Part shown: piece by piece, positions 37,471 through 46,521 of the stretch
Layout: every line of letters starts with the position of its first letter
How positions within the stretch are numbered: position 1 is the first letter of the stretch
Assembly (NCBI GenBank): GCA_964478165.1
Contig: CAYZGU010000032.1
Span: forward strand, 1 to 64,000
Origin: CAYZGU01 sp964478165
Lineage (GTDB): Bacteria; Poribacteria; WGA-4E; JAJDTR01
Reading direction: 5' to 3'
Length of the DNA: 64,000 nt
The notes under the pieces: generated by a model
The model's input: only the letters and a program-made list of their open reading frames with translations
The model's database searches: none
What the model was told of the DNA's origin: nothing
Program-made: the position numbers and the translations under genes

Positions 37471-38265
37471 ATGACCCCAACAATTAACATAACTAAGGAA
37501 CAGAAGCAACAATTTGATGACGAAGGTTACTTTTTGCTTGAGAACGTGATCCCCAGCTCATTCCTTGAGCTGCTTCGCGGTGAATGTCAGAATTTTATTA
37601 ATCAGAAGAACGCTGACATGGACCAGAAAGGGCTAGATGTGAGCGGGCTCAATCATCGTAACAAACGCTATTTCATATCGAATTGTCGCCGTAAACAACC
37701 TAGATTGCGGGAATTTCTTTTGAGCAGAATGATGGCCGACATTTGTCTCGCAACACTTGGAGACAACGCCTATCTATTTTGGGAACAGTATGTCGTAAAA
37801 GGGGCATCTAAAGGGATGAAATTTGGCTGGCATCAGGACTCGGGATATGTACGCTATCCAAATCACAAACCATACCTGACTTGTTGGTGCGCGCTTGATG
37901 ATATGTCCGAGAGGAATGGGACCGTTCAAATTATGCCGTTTTCTCACATCGGCATTCGCTCGTGGGTAAACCACGTTCAGGAGGAAGGGAGTAATGACCT
38001 TGTTGGATACTTTGGAGATAAACAGGGTGTGCCAGTGGTAATGTCGGCCGGTAGCATCGCGGTATTTACGAGTCTAAATTTTCATCGTAGTGGGCCAAAT
38101 CAGACACAATGGCTGCGCCGCGCCTATATCGCGCAATACTCGGCGGAACCAATACTCTCTGAGGATGGCACTAAACTGTGGGGCGATGCGGAACCGCTTT
38201 TGGTGGGTGGCAAAGATGCTGTCGGAATGCCTAAGCCGGATATCTCAAACGACGTCAGTGAATAA
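37471..38265 (+). CDS. Phytanoyl-CoA dioxygenase (PhyH) family protein, copy 1
   Basis: 264 residues. Fe(II)/2-oxoglutarate oxygenase fold with the facial triad His121, Asp123 (GWHQDSGY) and His205 (SLNFHRSG); Arg216 or Arg217 is placed to bind 2-oxoglutarate. The family hydroxylates a wide range of small molecules, so the substrate is unknown. It is the same length as the next gene but one on this strand and very similar (shared blocks AYLFWEQYVVKGAS, GMKFGWHQDSGY, YLTCWCALDDMSE), so the two are a tandem duplicate. GAAGAGG lies before the ATG. Confidence 0.92.
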   Translation: MTPTINITKEQKQQFDDEGYFLLENVIPSSFLELLRGECQNFINQKNADMDQKGLDVSGLNHRNKRYFISNCRRKQPRLREFLLSRMMADICLATLGDNAYLFWEQYVVKGASKGMKFGWHQDSGYVRYPNHKPYLTCWCALDDMSERNGTVQIMPFSHIGIRSWVNHVQEEGSNDLVGYFGDKQGVPVVMSAGSIAVFTSLNFHRSGPNQTQWLRRAYIAQYSAEPILSEDGTKLWGDAEPLLVGGKDAVGMPKPDISNDVSE

Positions 38266-38689
38266 GAATCATCATTGGCGATCGATTTCATGGGGTGTTT
38301 CGACTGGACACTTTTTTGATTCATTGATTCACTGGGTGGTTCAAGTGGCATTTATGGTTCCTAGGTGTTGATGCGTTCACCGATAATGTGCCCGGTCATA
38401 GTTGCCAGCAAGAGAGCCTATATGAATTCTGACTTGTTTCTAGGCCTAGTTTTCAAGATAACATGTATTCGCAGGAATCGAACTGGACTTCAACCGCGAC
38501 GGGGACTCTGTTCGATTCCTTGTTTGTTTCGTCGAAATTGCCTGAGTGTTTCGCTCTTTAGCACGGGTAGCATGAATGCGTGATGGTAGCGTAAGGGGGT
38601 GCCTCTCCCACCCGTGATTTGCTGACAGATGGCGATTAAACCTGTTACCTGCAGTTCAATATTTCCGAAACTATAGGGAGCCGGCTATC
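38266..38689. other. 424-bp spacer between the PhyH duplicates
   Basis: No intact gene. A short frame starting VDAFTDN near 38368 recalls the start of PhzF-type proteins, but nothing after it supports that. AGGGAG at 38675 serves the next gene. Confidence 0.5.
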
Positions 38690-39484
38690 ATGTATAATAC
38701 CATCAGCATAACCGCCGCACAGCGGCAGCAATTCAAGGAGGAAGGCTATTTCATCCTTCAAAGTGTAATCACTGATTGTTTTCTTGGGCTACTTCGCAAT
38801 GCCTGCCAGATTTTTGTCGACCAAACAAATGCTGAAATGGATCGAAGAGGGGTAGATCAGATTGGTCTTAGTCATCGGAATAAACGATACTTCAGTGCCC
38901 ACTGTTACCAACAACAGCCTGAACTGCGTGACTTTCTGTTTTGTGACATGATGGCAGAGATTTGCAGAGCGACGCTTGGTGATGATGCCTATCTATTTTG
39001 GGAACAATACGTCGTGAAGGGAGCATCTGAAGGGATGAAATTCGGCTGGCATCAAGATTCAGGGTATCACGATAATGGAGATCACAGACCATATCTCACC
39101 TGTTGGTGTGCACTTGATGATATGTCCGAGGAGAATGGAACAGTCTATATAATGCCATTTTCTGATGTCGGGATCCGTTCATGGGTGAAACATGTTCGTG
39201 AGGAAGGCAGCAATGACCGCGTTGGCTATTTTGGGGACAAAAAAGGGATTCCAGTCATTGTACCGGCTGGTAGCATCGCTGTATTCAGCAGTCTGAATTT
39301 TCATTGTAGTGGGGAGAATCGGGGAGGCCAGTTGCGCCGCGCCTATATCATACACTATTCAGCAGAACCAGTGCTTTCTGGGGATGGCACGAAACTGAAA
39401 GGTAGTGCGGAGCCGTTTCTCGTTGATGGGAAATATGCTGTTGGTGCGAAAGGGTTCTACAGTCCAATTGACGTCATTGGATAG
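38690..39484 (+). CDS. Phytanoyl-CoA dioxygenase (PhyH) family protein, copy 2
   Basis: 264 residues, collinear without visible gaps with copy 1. The iron ligands are conserved: His121, Asp123 and His205. Differences concentrate in the first 45 residues, around 127-131 (after SGY) and at the C-terminus, where substrate and lid contacts are expected, so the duplicates may differ in substrate. RBS AGGGAG lies nine bases before the ATG. The two copies are 424 bp apart and probably have separate promoters. Whether they act on lipids, amines or a secondary metabolite cannot be read from the sequence. Confidence 0.92.
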   Translation: MYNTISITAAQRQQFKEEGYFILQSVITDCFLGLLRNACQIFVDQTNAEMDRRGVDQIGLSHRNKRYFSAHCYQQQPELRDFLFCDMMAEICRATLGDDAYLFWEQYVVKGASEGMKFGWHQDSGYHDNGDHRPYLTCWCALDDMSEENGTVYIMPFSDVGIRSWVKHVREEGSNDRVGYFGDKKGIPVIVPAGSIAVFSSLNFHCSGENRGGQLRRAYIIHYSAEPVLSGDGTKLKGSAEPFLVDGKYAVGAKGFYSPIDVIG

Positions 39485-39541
39485 GCTCGTAAGGGATTCA
39501 TTAACGACAAATGCATCCGGATTTTGTGGTTTGAATCTTCG

Positions 39542-40648
39542 TTAATTCATTGACGGACTGAACGGCTCAAGCGACATCGACGATGTCCCACTCGTGATGA
39601 GTTCACTGATTAGCATTCCAGTGATTGGTGCTAGCAGGATTCCGTTCTTAAAATGACCGGAAGCAACGATTACGCTCTCAAGGCCAGGCGCTTTTCCAAG
39701 GCACGGCCCACCCTTCATATGTGGACGCAGGCCCGCCCACGCGCGAAGGAAGGTGGCCTTGGCTAGTTCCGGTATCAGCGTGGTTCCCGATTCAACCATA
39801 TTCTGCAGGCCCCCCGCCGTTGTTTGCTTGTCATACCCTACGAATTCGACGGTTGCGCCAATCAAGACTTTTCCATCGGACCGAGGAACAAGATACACGC
39901 CAAGGCCGTCAATTATGTGTTCCAGCATTGGTGGAATCGATTCAACGAGCACAATCTGTCCACGTGCAGGTTGAATTGGTAAATGACAACCCAGCTGTGC
40001 CGCAAGAGCTCCAGACCAACATCCAGCGGCAATGACAATCGTGTTTCCCTTAATGATTGCTCCATTTACCGTGACACCGACGGCTCGGTTGTTTTCCCGC
40101 CGAAAACCTGTGACAGGATTTCCGAATAGAAATTCCGTTCCAAGCGACGCTGCTCCTTTGGCAAGCGCTCTGACGAGTTTTGGATTTCGGACTTGCGCAT
40201 CCTCTGGAAATCGAATGGCGCCAGCCAGCGATTCAGCAGCCCTGGGTTCTAGTTCCAAGACCTGTTTGGCTGTCAATATTTCTGCAGAGAATCCGTGCTC
40301 GATGCGACGCTCTGCCAAACCGATTAAGCCGTTCTTCTCGTTTTCTTCAAAAAATAGCGAGAGCGTTCCGGATTGGATGAACTCAATATCAATCTCTGTA
40401 CGTGCCTTTAATTCTTCTGCCAACGATGGATAAAGAGCAAGGCTCGCCCGACACAATTCGGGATATGGCTGTCGTGTTGAGGCATGGGACGTAAGAATGC
40501 CTGCACCGGCCCAAGACGCCTCTTGCCCTACACCTCCGGCTTTATCAACCACAAGGGTTTTGACGCCTGATTTACCAAGGTTGTAGGCGATGGCGCAGCC
40601 GATCACCCCCGCTCCAATGATGATTACGTCTGTGTTCAAAGCCTGCAC
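39542..40648 (-). CDS. thiO: Glycine oxidase ThiO-like FAD oxidoreductase
   Basis: 368 residues. ThiO oxidises glycine to iminoglycine for the thiazole ring of thiamin. The FAD-binding motif GAGVIG is at residues 12-17, followed by EASWAGAGIL, a block typical of ThiO and related D-amino acid oxidases. PARGQIV and the C-terminal RAWAGLRPHMKGG and GHFKNGILLAPITG complete the DAO fold. The start is a GTG, 15 bp behind rpsU, so the two genes are co-transcribed. No other thi gene is present, so general glycine or sarcosine oxidation remains possible. Confidence 0.87.
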   Translation of the reverse strand: MQALNTDVIIIGAGVIGCAIAYNLGKSGVKTLVVDKAGGVGQEASWAGAGILTSHASTRQPYPELCRASLALYPSLAEELKARTEIDIEFIQSGTLSLFFEENEKNGLIGLAERRIEHGFSAEILTAKQVLELEPRAAESLAGAIRFPEDAQVRNPKLVRALAKGAASLGTEFLFGNPVTGFRRENNRAVGVTVNGAIIKGNTIVIAAGCWSGALAAQLGCHLPIQPARGQIVLVESIPPMLEHIIDGLGVYLVPRSDGKVLIGATVEFVGYDKQTTAGGLQNMVESGTTLIPELAKATFLRAWAGLRPHMKGGPCLGKAPGLESVIVASGHFKNGILLAPITGMLISELITSGTSSMSLEPFSPSMN

Positions 40649-40663
40649 CTCACTGTGCGCAGA

Positions 40664-40864
40664 CTAACTCTCCACGCGTCTGCTAAATTTACGTGCCTTG
40701 GCTCGTTTCTGTTTTGCTTCTCGCTGTTTGCGCTTCTTTTTTTCCGACGGTTTCTCGTAAAATTTCCGTCGTCGTATCTCTCTGAAGAGACCTTCTTTTT
40801 GAAGCTGACGCTTAAAGACCTTAAGCGCTTTCTCGACGTCATTGCTGTAGACTTTTGTTTCCAT
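40664..40864 (-). CDS. rpsU: Small ribosomal subunit protein bS21
   Basis: 66 residues, normal size. Highly basic C-terminal half (KPSEKKKRKQREAKQKRAKA) and the N-terminal block VEKALKVFKRQLQKEGLF then EIRRRKFYEKPS are diagnostic. It binds the 30S platform near the 3' end of 16S rRNA and helps initiation. Its upstream leader (about 150 bp) contains a perfect TATAAT on the minus strand at 41021-41016, without a clear -35. It leads the rpsU-thiO pair, instead of the more usual rpsU-dnaG or rpsU-yqeY neighbours. Confidence 0.95.
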   Translation of the reverse strand: METKVYSNDVEKALKVFKRQLQKEGLFREIRRRKFYEKPSEKKKRKQREAKQKRAKARKFSRRVES

Positions 40865-41277
40865 ATTAAGATCCTATACGCCGACCGGTGTTACTTGTTT
40901 ATCGGCAACACGTCCGGACGTTGGGAGGAAATCATCTCCTTTCTAATCAATTTTGGTTCAAGGCAAAACCGCAAAACTGATGAATCTCTTTGGGTTCATC
41001 CGCATACACAGTAACATTATACCCTATTTAGGTTGTAAAACCCTAATTAAAATTCCATGTTCATCTCTACAAAAAGCAACATGCTAAAGTAATGGTTGGA
41101 AAACTTGAGAAGATTCAGCTGTTGGAAGAAGAATAGTGATTGACAGCACCGCAGAATTATCGTAGAATCCACCCGTTTGTCGTATCTTATTTATTCCGCT
41201 TCTTTCGTGGTGTGCGGGCGTAGTGCGAAAGAAGGAACGGACCACGAGAACAAAAGGCGGTATCAGCGGAGCAAACT
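40865..41277. other. 413-bp divergent control region
   Basis: Holds a minus-strand -10 (TATAAT at 41021-41016) for rpsU and the consensus plus-strand promoter at 41140 for the third PhyH gene. A 12-bp perfect palindrome ACGTCCGGACGT lies at 40910-40921 in the rpsU leader. Confidence 0.6.
41140..41168 (+). promoter_or_regulatory. sigma70 promoter for the third PhyH gene
   Basis: Perfect TTGACA at 41140-41145, a 17-nt spacer and TAGAAT at 41163-41168, leaving a leader of about 100 nt before the ATG at 41278. It probably also drives the sarcosine oxidase-like gene downstream. Confidence 0.8.
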
Positions 41278-42033
41278 ATGAGAAAGATGCCACTTAGCGT
41301 GCAACAAGTTAAAGCCTATGAGACTGGAGGATTTCTAACGAACATTCGTGTTGAAGATGATGCGGGGGCATCGTATTATCAAGTTCAATTCGACGAACTG
41401 GAGGCCAGAGAGGGACGTGAAAAATGTCAGATTGGTCTGCTTGATCGCCATTTCAATGAGAAATTCATATGGCAATTGGCAACACACCCAAAGCTTCTAG
41501 ATTGTGTTCAAGCTCTCCTTGGTCCCGATATCTTGCTCCTAGCTACACAAGTGTTTTGCAAATATGGGCCTAATGAAGATTTTGTTGCGTGGCATCAAGA
41601 CGTAACCTATTGGGGTCTTGAACCGCCAGAGGCAGTGACGGCCTGGTATGCTATTGACGATAGCGATCGAGAAAATGGCTGCATGCGTGTGATTCCCGGT
41701 ACACATCTGGGACTTCGCGAACATGGTAAATCGGAAAAAGACGGTAATTTGTTAAGTGTCAATCAAATGGTGTGTGTGAGCGAGAAAGAGGAAAATCGGT
41801 CTGTCGATTTCGTTCTGAAAGCCGGAGAAAGTTCAATTCACCATGGAACGTTAATCCACAGTAGCCTACCAAACCGCTCCACACGACGCCGTTGTGGATT
41901 GACAATTCGTTATGTTCCACCCTGGATTAAGCCCGCTGACACCAGTTCTGTTATGCGTTGGAAGCCCGTATTAGTTAGAGGTGAGCTCAAAAATGAAAAC
42001 TTCGAGACGAGTTCGAGGCCTTTTCCAACATAG
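41278..42033 (+). CDS. Phytanoyl-CoA dioxygenase (PhyH) family protein, copy 3 (divergent)
   Basis: 251 residues, a different subfamily from the tandem pair. The triad is His106, Asp108 (AWHQDVTYW) and His194 (HHGTLIHSSLPN), with Arg residues just after (STRRRCG) for 2-oxoglutarate. The surrounding pattern AWYAIDDSDRENGCMRVIPGTH is typical of PhyH enzymes that act on polar small molecules such as syringomycin-type or ectoine substrates. It precedes the sarcosine oxidase-like gene by 112 bp on the same strand, suggesting joint action on an amine or amino acid (inference). Confidence 0.9.
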   Translation: MRKMPLSVQQVKAYETGGFLTNIRVEDDAGASYYQVQFDELEAREGREKCQIGLLDRHFNEKFIWQLATHPKLLDCVQALLGPDILLLATQVFCKYGPNEDFVAWHQDVTYWGLEPPEAVTAWYAIDDSDRENGCMRVIPGTHLGLREHGKSEKDGNLLSVNQMVCVSEKEENRSVDFVLKAGESSIHHGTLIHSSLPNRSTRRRCGLTIRYVPPWIKPADTSSVMRWKPVLVRGELKNENFETSSRPFPT

Positions 42034-42145
42034 CTTGAACCGTTCCGTAGTATCATCGATCGGAAAACTATTGGGAGACGGGTAATTCAGTCTTTCAGTA
42101 AATCCGTAAACCGGCATCATTCGTTAGCGGCTGGAAGGAATTAGG

Positions 42146-43285
42146 TTGAACAATCCAATATACGATGCAATTGTCATTGGCGCTGGGAGTATGGGAAGTG
42201 CAGCTGCTTATTATCTCGCCAAGGCCGGAGCTAAGACGTTGGTGCTTGAACAGTTCTCGCGAGGGCATACTTTTGGAAGTTCTCATGGTAACACGCGTAT
42301 AATTCGCATGGTTTATGAAAAGCCGTTCTACACGGAGCTTATGAAGGCCAGTTATGTGTGCTGGCGAAATCTGGAGCAGGCCTCAGGAAAAAATCTGCTC
42401 TTCGTGACTGGAAGCGTAGTTATTGCTCCGGATGGGCACGAGTATTTGATAAACACACGAGCGAGTCTAGAAAAATCGGGAATTGAATCTGAGTGGTTGG
42501 ATAACGATGAATTAGCTTCGCGACTGCCGCAATTTAATGTGGAGGCTGGCGGTCTGTCTGTTCTTTGGCAGAGGGACGGTGGATTTCTTCATGCTTCAGA
42601 ATGCGTATCAACGCATCTGAAGCTGGCGGAAGAACTTGGAGCTGAGGTTAAAGAAAACACCTTGGTTGATGGAGTAGATTGGGAGCAGAATTACCCTCAA
42701 GTTTATGCAAAAGGTGAACGATTTCGCGGGAAGAAAGTCGTCTTCGCGGTAGGTCCTTGGACAGGAGGATTACTGTCCAATCTGAGCCTTCCACTGGTCG
42801 TTACGCGGCAGCAGGTGGTCTACTTTCGACCAGCCGAACTCTCACAGTTCCAAGCCGATTGCTTTCCGGTTTTCATTGACGTAACCAGGCGGAAGCCTTT
42901 TTACGGTGTCCCCGATTTCGAGGGTCAAGGAATGAAAGTAGGGTGGCACGGTTTGGGATTGGAGTGCGAAACTTCTCTTGACACTTGCAATCGTACGCCT
43001 GACACAGGCTATATCGACTTTGTGCACGATTTTGTGCGCGAACGCATGCCGAATGCGGCCGGTAATCCGATTCATGCAGAGGTTTGTCTTTACACCGAAA
43101 CGCCGGATGAGGATTTTATTATTGGACTGCATCCAGATTACTCCAATCTTGTGATTGCGGGAGGATTTTCGGGGCATGGTTTTAAGTTTAGTGGACTTGT
43201 CGGGAAGATTCTTTCGGAGATTGCATTGACGGGTCAGACTAGCTACGACATAAGTCAATTTCGCCCCGAGCGATTCAGGGATTGA
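42146..43285 (+). CDS. solA: Monomeric sarcosine oxidase / N-methyltryptophan oxidase-like flavoprotein
   Basis: 379 residues, typical length. The enzyme removes an N-methyl group oxidatively, giving formaldehyde, glycine-like product and peroxide. The FAD motif GAGSMG is at residues 12-17. Cys314 in HAEVCLYTETPDEDF is the residue that binds FAD covalently in this family. SSHGNTRIIRM near residue 45 and GGFSGHGFKFSG near the end are further signatures. The start is TTG, supported by AAGGA six bases upstream. Formaldehyde released here could feed formate for the nearby formate dehydrogenase, but no linking enzymes are in the window. Confidence 0.92.
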   Translation: MNNPIYDAIVIGAGSMGSAAAYYLAKAGAKTLVLEQFSRGHTFGSSHGNTRIIRMVYEKPFYTELMKASYVCWRNLEQASGKNLLFVTGSVVIAPDGHEYLINTRASLEKSGIESEWLDNDELASRLPQFNVEAGGLSVLWQRDGGFLHASECVSTHLKLAEELGAEVKENTLVDGVDWEQNYPQVYAKGERFRGKKVVFAVGPWTGGLLSNLSLPLVVTRQQVVYFRPAELSQFQADCFPVFIDVTRRKPFYGVPDFEGQGMKVGWHGLGLECETSLDTCNRTPDTGYIDFVHDFVRERMPNAAGNPIHAEVCLYTETPDEDFIIGLHPDYSNLVIAGGFSGHGFKFSGLVGKILSEIALTGQTSYDISQFRPERFRD

Positions 43286-43304
43286 GGCGTATGACGAAGC
43301 CTGC

Positions 43305-44108
43305 CTATTTCTTCTTGATGCCTTCGGCTAATTCCTTTGCAAATTTTCCAACCTTTGATATCATCGCTGATTCATCATTTAAATGCTCCTCAATCACGTT
43401 AATTATGGCGCTTCCTACGATGACACCGTCGGCGATTTGCGAGACTGCATGGGCTTGCTCTCGCGTTGACACACCGAAACCGGCGCAAATCGGCTTATCA
43501 GTGTATTCACGTAATTGAGAAATCATCGGGGGCAGCTCATTGGAAAGCGAATCCCTTGCTCCTGTTACGCCAGTGACCGACACGCAATAGATAAAACCGG
43601 TGCTTATTGATGCAATTGCACGTAGCCGTTCCGAAGGGCTGGTGGGCGCAACGAGAAAAATCGTGGAAAGTTTGTGTTGGGGTGCGATAGTCAGTAAGGT
43701 ATCCGCCTCTTCCGGAGGAAGGTCTGGAACAATGACACCATCAACACCTGCATCAGCGGCCGTCTTGCAGAACTGGGATTCACCCATCCGAAATATTGTG
43801 TTGTAGTAGGTCATGAGCGTGATTGGAATCTCTGTCTCATGACGCAGATCTTGAACCAAATCTAGAATCTGCTCAAGAGAGATGTTTGCCCCCAGAGCGC
43901 GCTCACTTGCTCTTTGAATTGTGGGTCCATCAGCGATAGGATCGGAAAATGGGACACCAAACTCAATAATATCTGCTCCAGATGTCTCCAATGTCATTAG
44001 AAGTTCTCGGCTAATTCGCGCTGTTGGGTCTCCGGCGCAAATATAAGGCATGAATGCACTCTCACCTCTGTGCCGTAATTCCCTGAATTTTGTTTCAATG
44101 CGGTTCAA
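43305..44108 (-). CDS. trpA: Tryptophan synthase alpha chain
   Basis: Cleaves indole-3-glycerol phosphate to indole, which is channelled to TrpB. 267 residues, normal length. Catalytic Glu in IIEFGVPFSDPIADGPTIQ and Asp in DGVIVPDLPPEE are present, as are the phosphate-binding GFGVSTREQ and GVIVGSAI. The start is TTG, with AAGGAG six bases upstream. It follows trpB by 62 bp in the same operon. The order is the usual trpB then trpA. Confidence 0.96.
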   Translation of the reverse strand: MNRIETKFRELRHRGESAFMPYICAGDPTARISRELLMTLETSGADIIEFGVPFSDPIADGPTIQRASERALGANISLEQILDLVQDLRHETEIPITLMTYYNTIFRMGESQFCKTAADAGVDGVIVPDLPPEEADTLLTIAPQHKLSTIFLVAPTSPSERLRAIASISTGFIYCVSVTGVTGARDSLSNELPPMISQLREYTDKPICAGFGVSTREQAHAVSQIADGVIVGSAIINVIEEHLNDESAMISKVGKFAKELAEGIKKK

Positions 44109-44170
44109 GACGTACTCCTTCTCAAAGTGGCTGCGTCATGTGTCGCAATGCGTCCATGATTTGCTCCTGC

Positions 44171-45364
44171 TTACAATTGTACGCCGACGACTTTAGCTAT
44201 TGTATCAACGTCCTTGTCCCCGCGGCCGGAAAGGCAAACAACAATAATCTCGTTTCGATGCATTGTTGGTGCAAGTTTCTGAACGTATGCGATTGCATGT
44301 GCGGATTCGAGTGCGGGGATAATACCCTCCAACTCCGATAGAAGATTAAAACCTTCCACGGCTTCTTTGTCGGTGATTGACACGTAATCTGCTCGGCCGG
44401 TTGATTTGTAGTAGCTATGTTCAGGACCAACTCCAGGATAGTCCAGTCCTGCTGAAATTGAGTGTGCAGGGGTAATCTGTCCATCGTCTTCCTGCAATAG
44501 ATAACACTTTGACCCGTGGAAAACGCCGATGCTGCCCTCGCTCAACGAAGCGGAATGTTTGCCGCTGAGGATGCTTTCACCTGCGGCTTCAACACCTATC
44601 ATTCTTACACTTTTATCTGCATAAAATGGGTAGAACATACCAAGAGAATTGCTGCCACCTCCCACGCTAGCCACGACGCAACTCGGCAGACGTCCCTCTT
44701 TTTCAAGGACTTGGATCCTCGTTTCATCTCCGACAACGGCTTGAAAATCGCGAACCATCATTGGATAGGGATGCGCGCCTACTACAGAACCAATTAGGAG
44801 GTATGTTGTTCGGACATTCGTCACCCAATCGCGGAATGAGGCGTTGATTGCGTCCTTCAATGTTCGAGATCCAGAGTTCACTGCGGTTACTTTTGCGCCC
44901 ATGAGGCGCATGCGAAATACATTGAGTGCTTGTCTCTCGATATCTTCTTCGCCCATGTAAACCTCGCACTCCATGTTGAATTTGGCCGTTACCGTAGCCG
45001 TTGCGACACCATGTTGGCCGGCGCCTGTTTCCGCAATAATTCGCTTCTTTCCCATCCGGCGCGCGACTAGAATCTGTCCAACGGTGTTGTTAATTTTGTG
45101 CGCACCGGTGTGATTGAGATCTTCGCGTTTGAGATAGATCTTCGCGCCACCCAGTTCCCGAGTCAGCCGTTTTGCATAATAGAGTGGGTTAGGACGTCCG
45201 ACGTATTCGTATAGGTGAAGCTCAAGTTCTTTCCGGAAGTCAGGGTCGTCCTTTAGCGATTGGTAGGCTTCTTCGAGTTCCAAAAGTGCGGGCATCAAGG
45301 TCTCGGGAACGTATTTGCCACCGAATGTTCCGAAATGCCCTGTGGCATCGGGTAGTTCCTGCAT
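44171..45364 (-). CDS. trpB: Tryptophan synthase beta chain
   Basis: PLP enzyme that joins indole and serine. 397 residues from the ATG at 45364, where AAGGAG lies six bases upstream; this site overlaps the end of the preceding dehydrogenase gene. The PLP lysine is in GAHKINNTVG, the phosphate-binding loop is VGGGSNSLGMF, and the N-terminal GHFGTFGGKYVPETLMPAL is typical of the TrpB1 type. A complete alpha2-beta2 complex is therefore encoded. The rest of the trp pathway is elsewhere. Confidence 0.97.
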   Translation of the reverse strand: MQELPDATGHFGTFGGKYVPETLMPALLELEEAYQSLKDDPDFRKELELHLYEYVGRPNPLYYAKRLTRELGGAKIYLKREDLNHTGAHKINNTVGQILVARRMGKKRIIAETGAGQHGVATATVTAKFNMECEVYMGEEDIERQALNVFRMRLMGAKVTAVNSGSRTLKDAINASFRDWVTNVRTTYLLIGSVVGAHPYPMMVRDFQAVVGDETRIQVLEKEGRLPSCVVASVGGGSNSLGMFYPFYADKSVRMIGVEAAGESILSGKHSASLSEGSIGVFHGSKCYLLQEDDGQITPAHSISAGLDYPGVGPEHSYYKSTGRADYVSITDKEAVEGFNLLSELEGIIPALESAHAIAYVQKLAPTMHRNEIIVVCLSGRGDKDVDTIAKVVGVQL

Positions 45365-45398
45365 GTAAAACTCCTTAGTATGTACACTTGGTACGGCC

Positions 45399-46412
45399 TC
45401 AGTCTTTGCTGGTAAGTGCTGTAGCACGAAGAAGAGGGCTTTTCAACACTTCCTGATTTACTACTGATTCAGGCATTTTTCCAATTAGTACGTTTGTTAC
45501 CGCCTGCGCGGCCTTTACCTCGAGATCGTAAGTGGATTCTTCAGATGCGAAGGCAGCGTGCGGTGTAATAGCGACGGTCTCTAATTTGAGGATGGGTTCG
45601 TCCGCTGTTGGGGGTTCCTCGTCCAAGACATCCAATCCTGCTCCAGCAATCCAACCGTCATTCACGGCCTTACAAAGTGCGGAGTTGTCGATAACGCCGC
45701 CCCTGGATGTGTTAATTACGTAGCAGGTGTCCTTCATCTGACGAAATTCGTCTTCCCCTAGGAGTCTGTCAGTCTGGGCGTTATGTGGCGCATGAATTGT
45801 GATGAAATCACAACGCTTCAAGAACTGGGGAAAATCGACCTTTTCGACTCCGTGTGATTTTGCAATTTCTGGGGATAGGCTTGGGGAGAAGGCGATGACT
45901 TGGAGTCCGAAGGACTTCGCTTTCGGTACAATCGCTCTTCCAATTTTTCCGAATCCGATGATACCTAGGGTTTTCCCTCGTATCCGATACACCGGAGGTC
46001 CGACATCCCGATTCCAATTTCCTCTCTTAATCTCCCGATCGAAAATCGAAATCTTGCGAGCGCATGTCAACAACAGGGCCATTGCGTGATCGGAAACCTC
46101 ATCTATGCAATATGATGGCACATTGGTGACAACAATCCCGGACGCCGTTGCTGTTTCCACATCGATGTTATCCAACCCGATGCCGCAGCGACCGATGACC
46201 TTGCAGCGCTTAGCTGCTCTAATAACCTTGGTTGTGGTCTGCTTCCAACATGTGAGGATACCATCGGCCTGAGGTGCGAGGTCAACTAGCTCATCTTCAT
46301 CCCCAGAGTCAGCAATAATGAGCTCTGCTCCAATTTTGTCTAGTACTTGCCGTTCGGGTTCCACCGAAGGCCATGCGTAATCCGTCATCACAACGGTAAA
46401 TTTACTGCCCAT
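45399..46412 (-). CDS. D-isomer-specific 2-hydroxyacid dehydrogenase
   Basis: 337 residues, phosphoglycerate dehydrogenase-like but without regulatory ACT domains. NAD motif GIIGFGKIG near residue 152; catalytic residues are Arg in INTSRGGVIDN, Glu in DVLDEEPPTADEP and His in ITPHAAFASEES. The family includes glyoxylate, hydroxypyruvate and 3-phosphoglycerate dehydrogenases; which one cannot be told. It is the first gene of the operon with trpB and trpA, 34 bp upstream of trpB. A serine-pathway role would fit, because TrpB consumes serine (inference). AGGAG precedes the ATG. Confidence 0.9.
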   Translation of the reverse strand: MGSKFTVVMTDYAWPSVEPERQVLDKIGAELIIADSGDEDELVDLAPQADGILTCWKQTTTKVIRAAKRCKVIGRCGIGLDNIDVETATASGIVVTNVPSYCIDEVSDHAMALLLTCARKISIFDREIKRGNWNRDVGPPVYRIRGKTLGIIGFGKIGRAIVPKAKSFGLQVIAFSPSLSPEIAKSHGVEKVDFPQFLKRCDFITIHAPHNAQTDRLLGEDEFRQMKDTCYVINTSRGGVIDNSALCKAVNDGWIAGAGLDVLDEEPPTADEPILKLETVAITPHAAFASEESTYDLEVKAAQAVTNVLIGKMPESVVNQEVLKSPLLRATALTSKD

Positions 46413-46492
46413 AGCGAATCTCCTGAGACACCCGAGTAATCAATCCCCTATCGTCATGTTGCGGTCTGTAGATTAAATCAACGAACGCGACC

Positions 46493-46521
46493 ATTCTATT
46501 CCGCCATGTTAAGATTGTCAA
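46493..46521 (-). promoter_or_regulatory. sigma70 promoter of the dehydrogenase-trpB-trpA operon
   Basis: On the minus strand a perfect TTGACA (46521-46516), a 17-nt spacer and TAGAAT (46498-46493), about 80 bp before the start codon. No leader peptide with Trp codons or attenuator was seen. Confidence 0.85.

Noticed and set aside
38365..38470. Remnant of a PhzF-type gene between the PhyH copies
   Set aside because: Only VDAFTDN matches; the next residues and frames give no further support.
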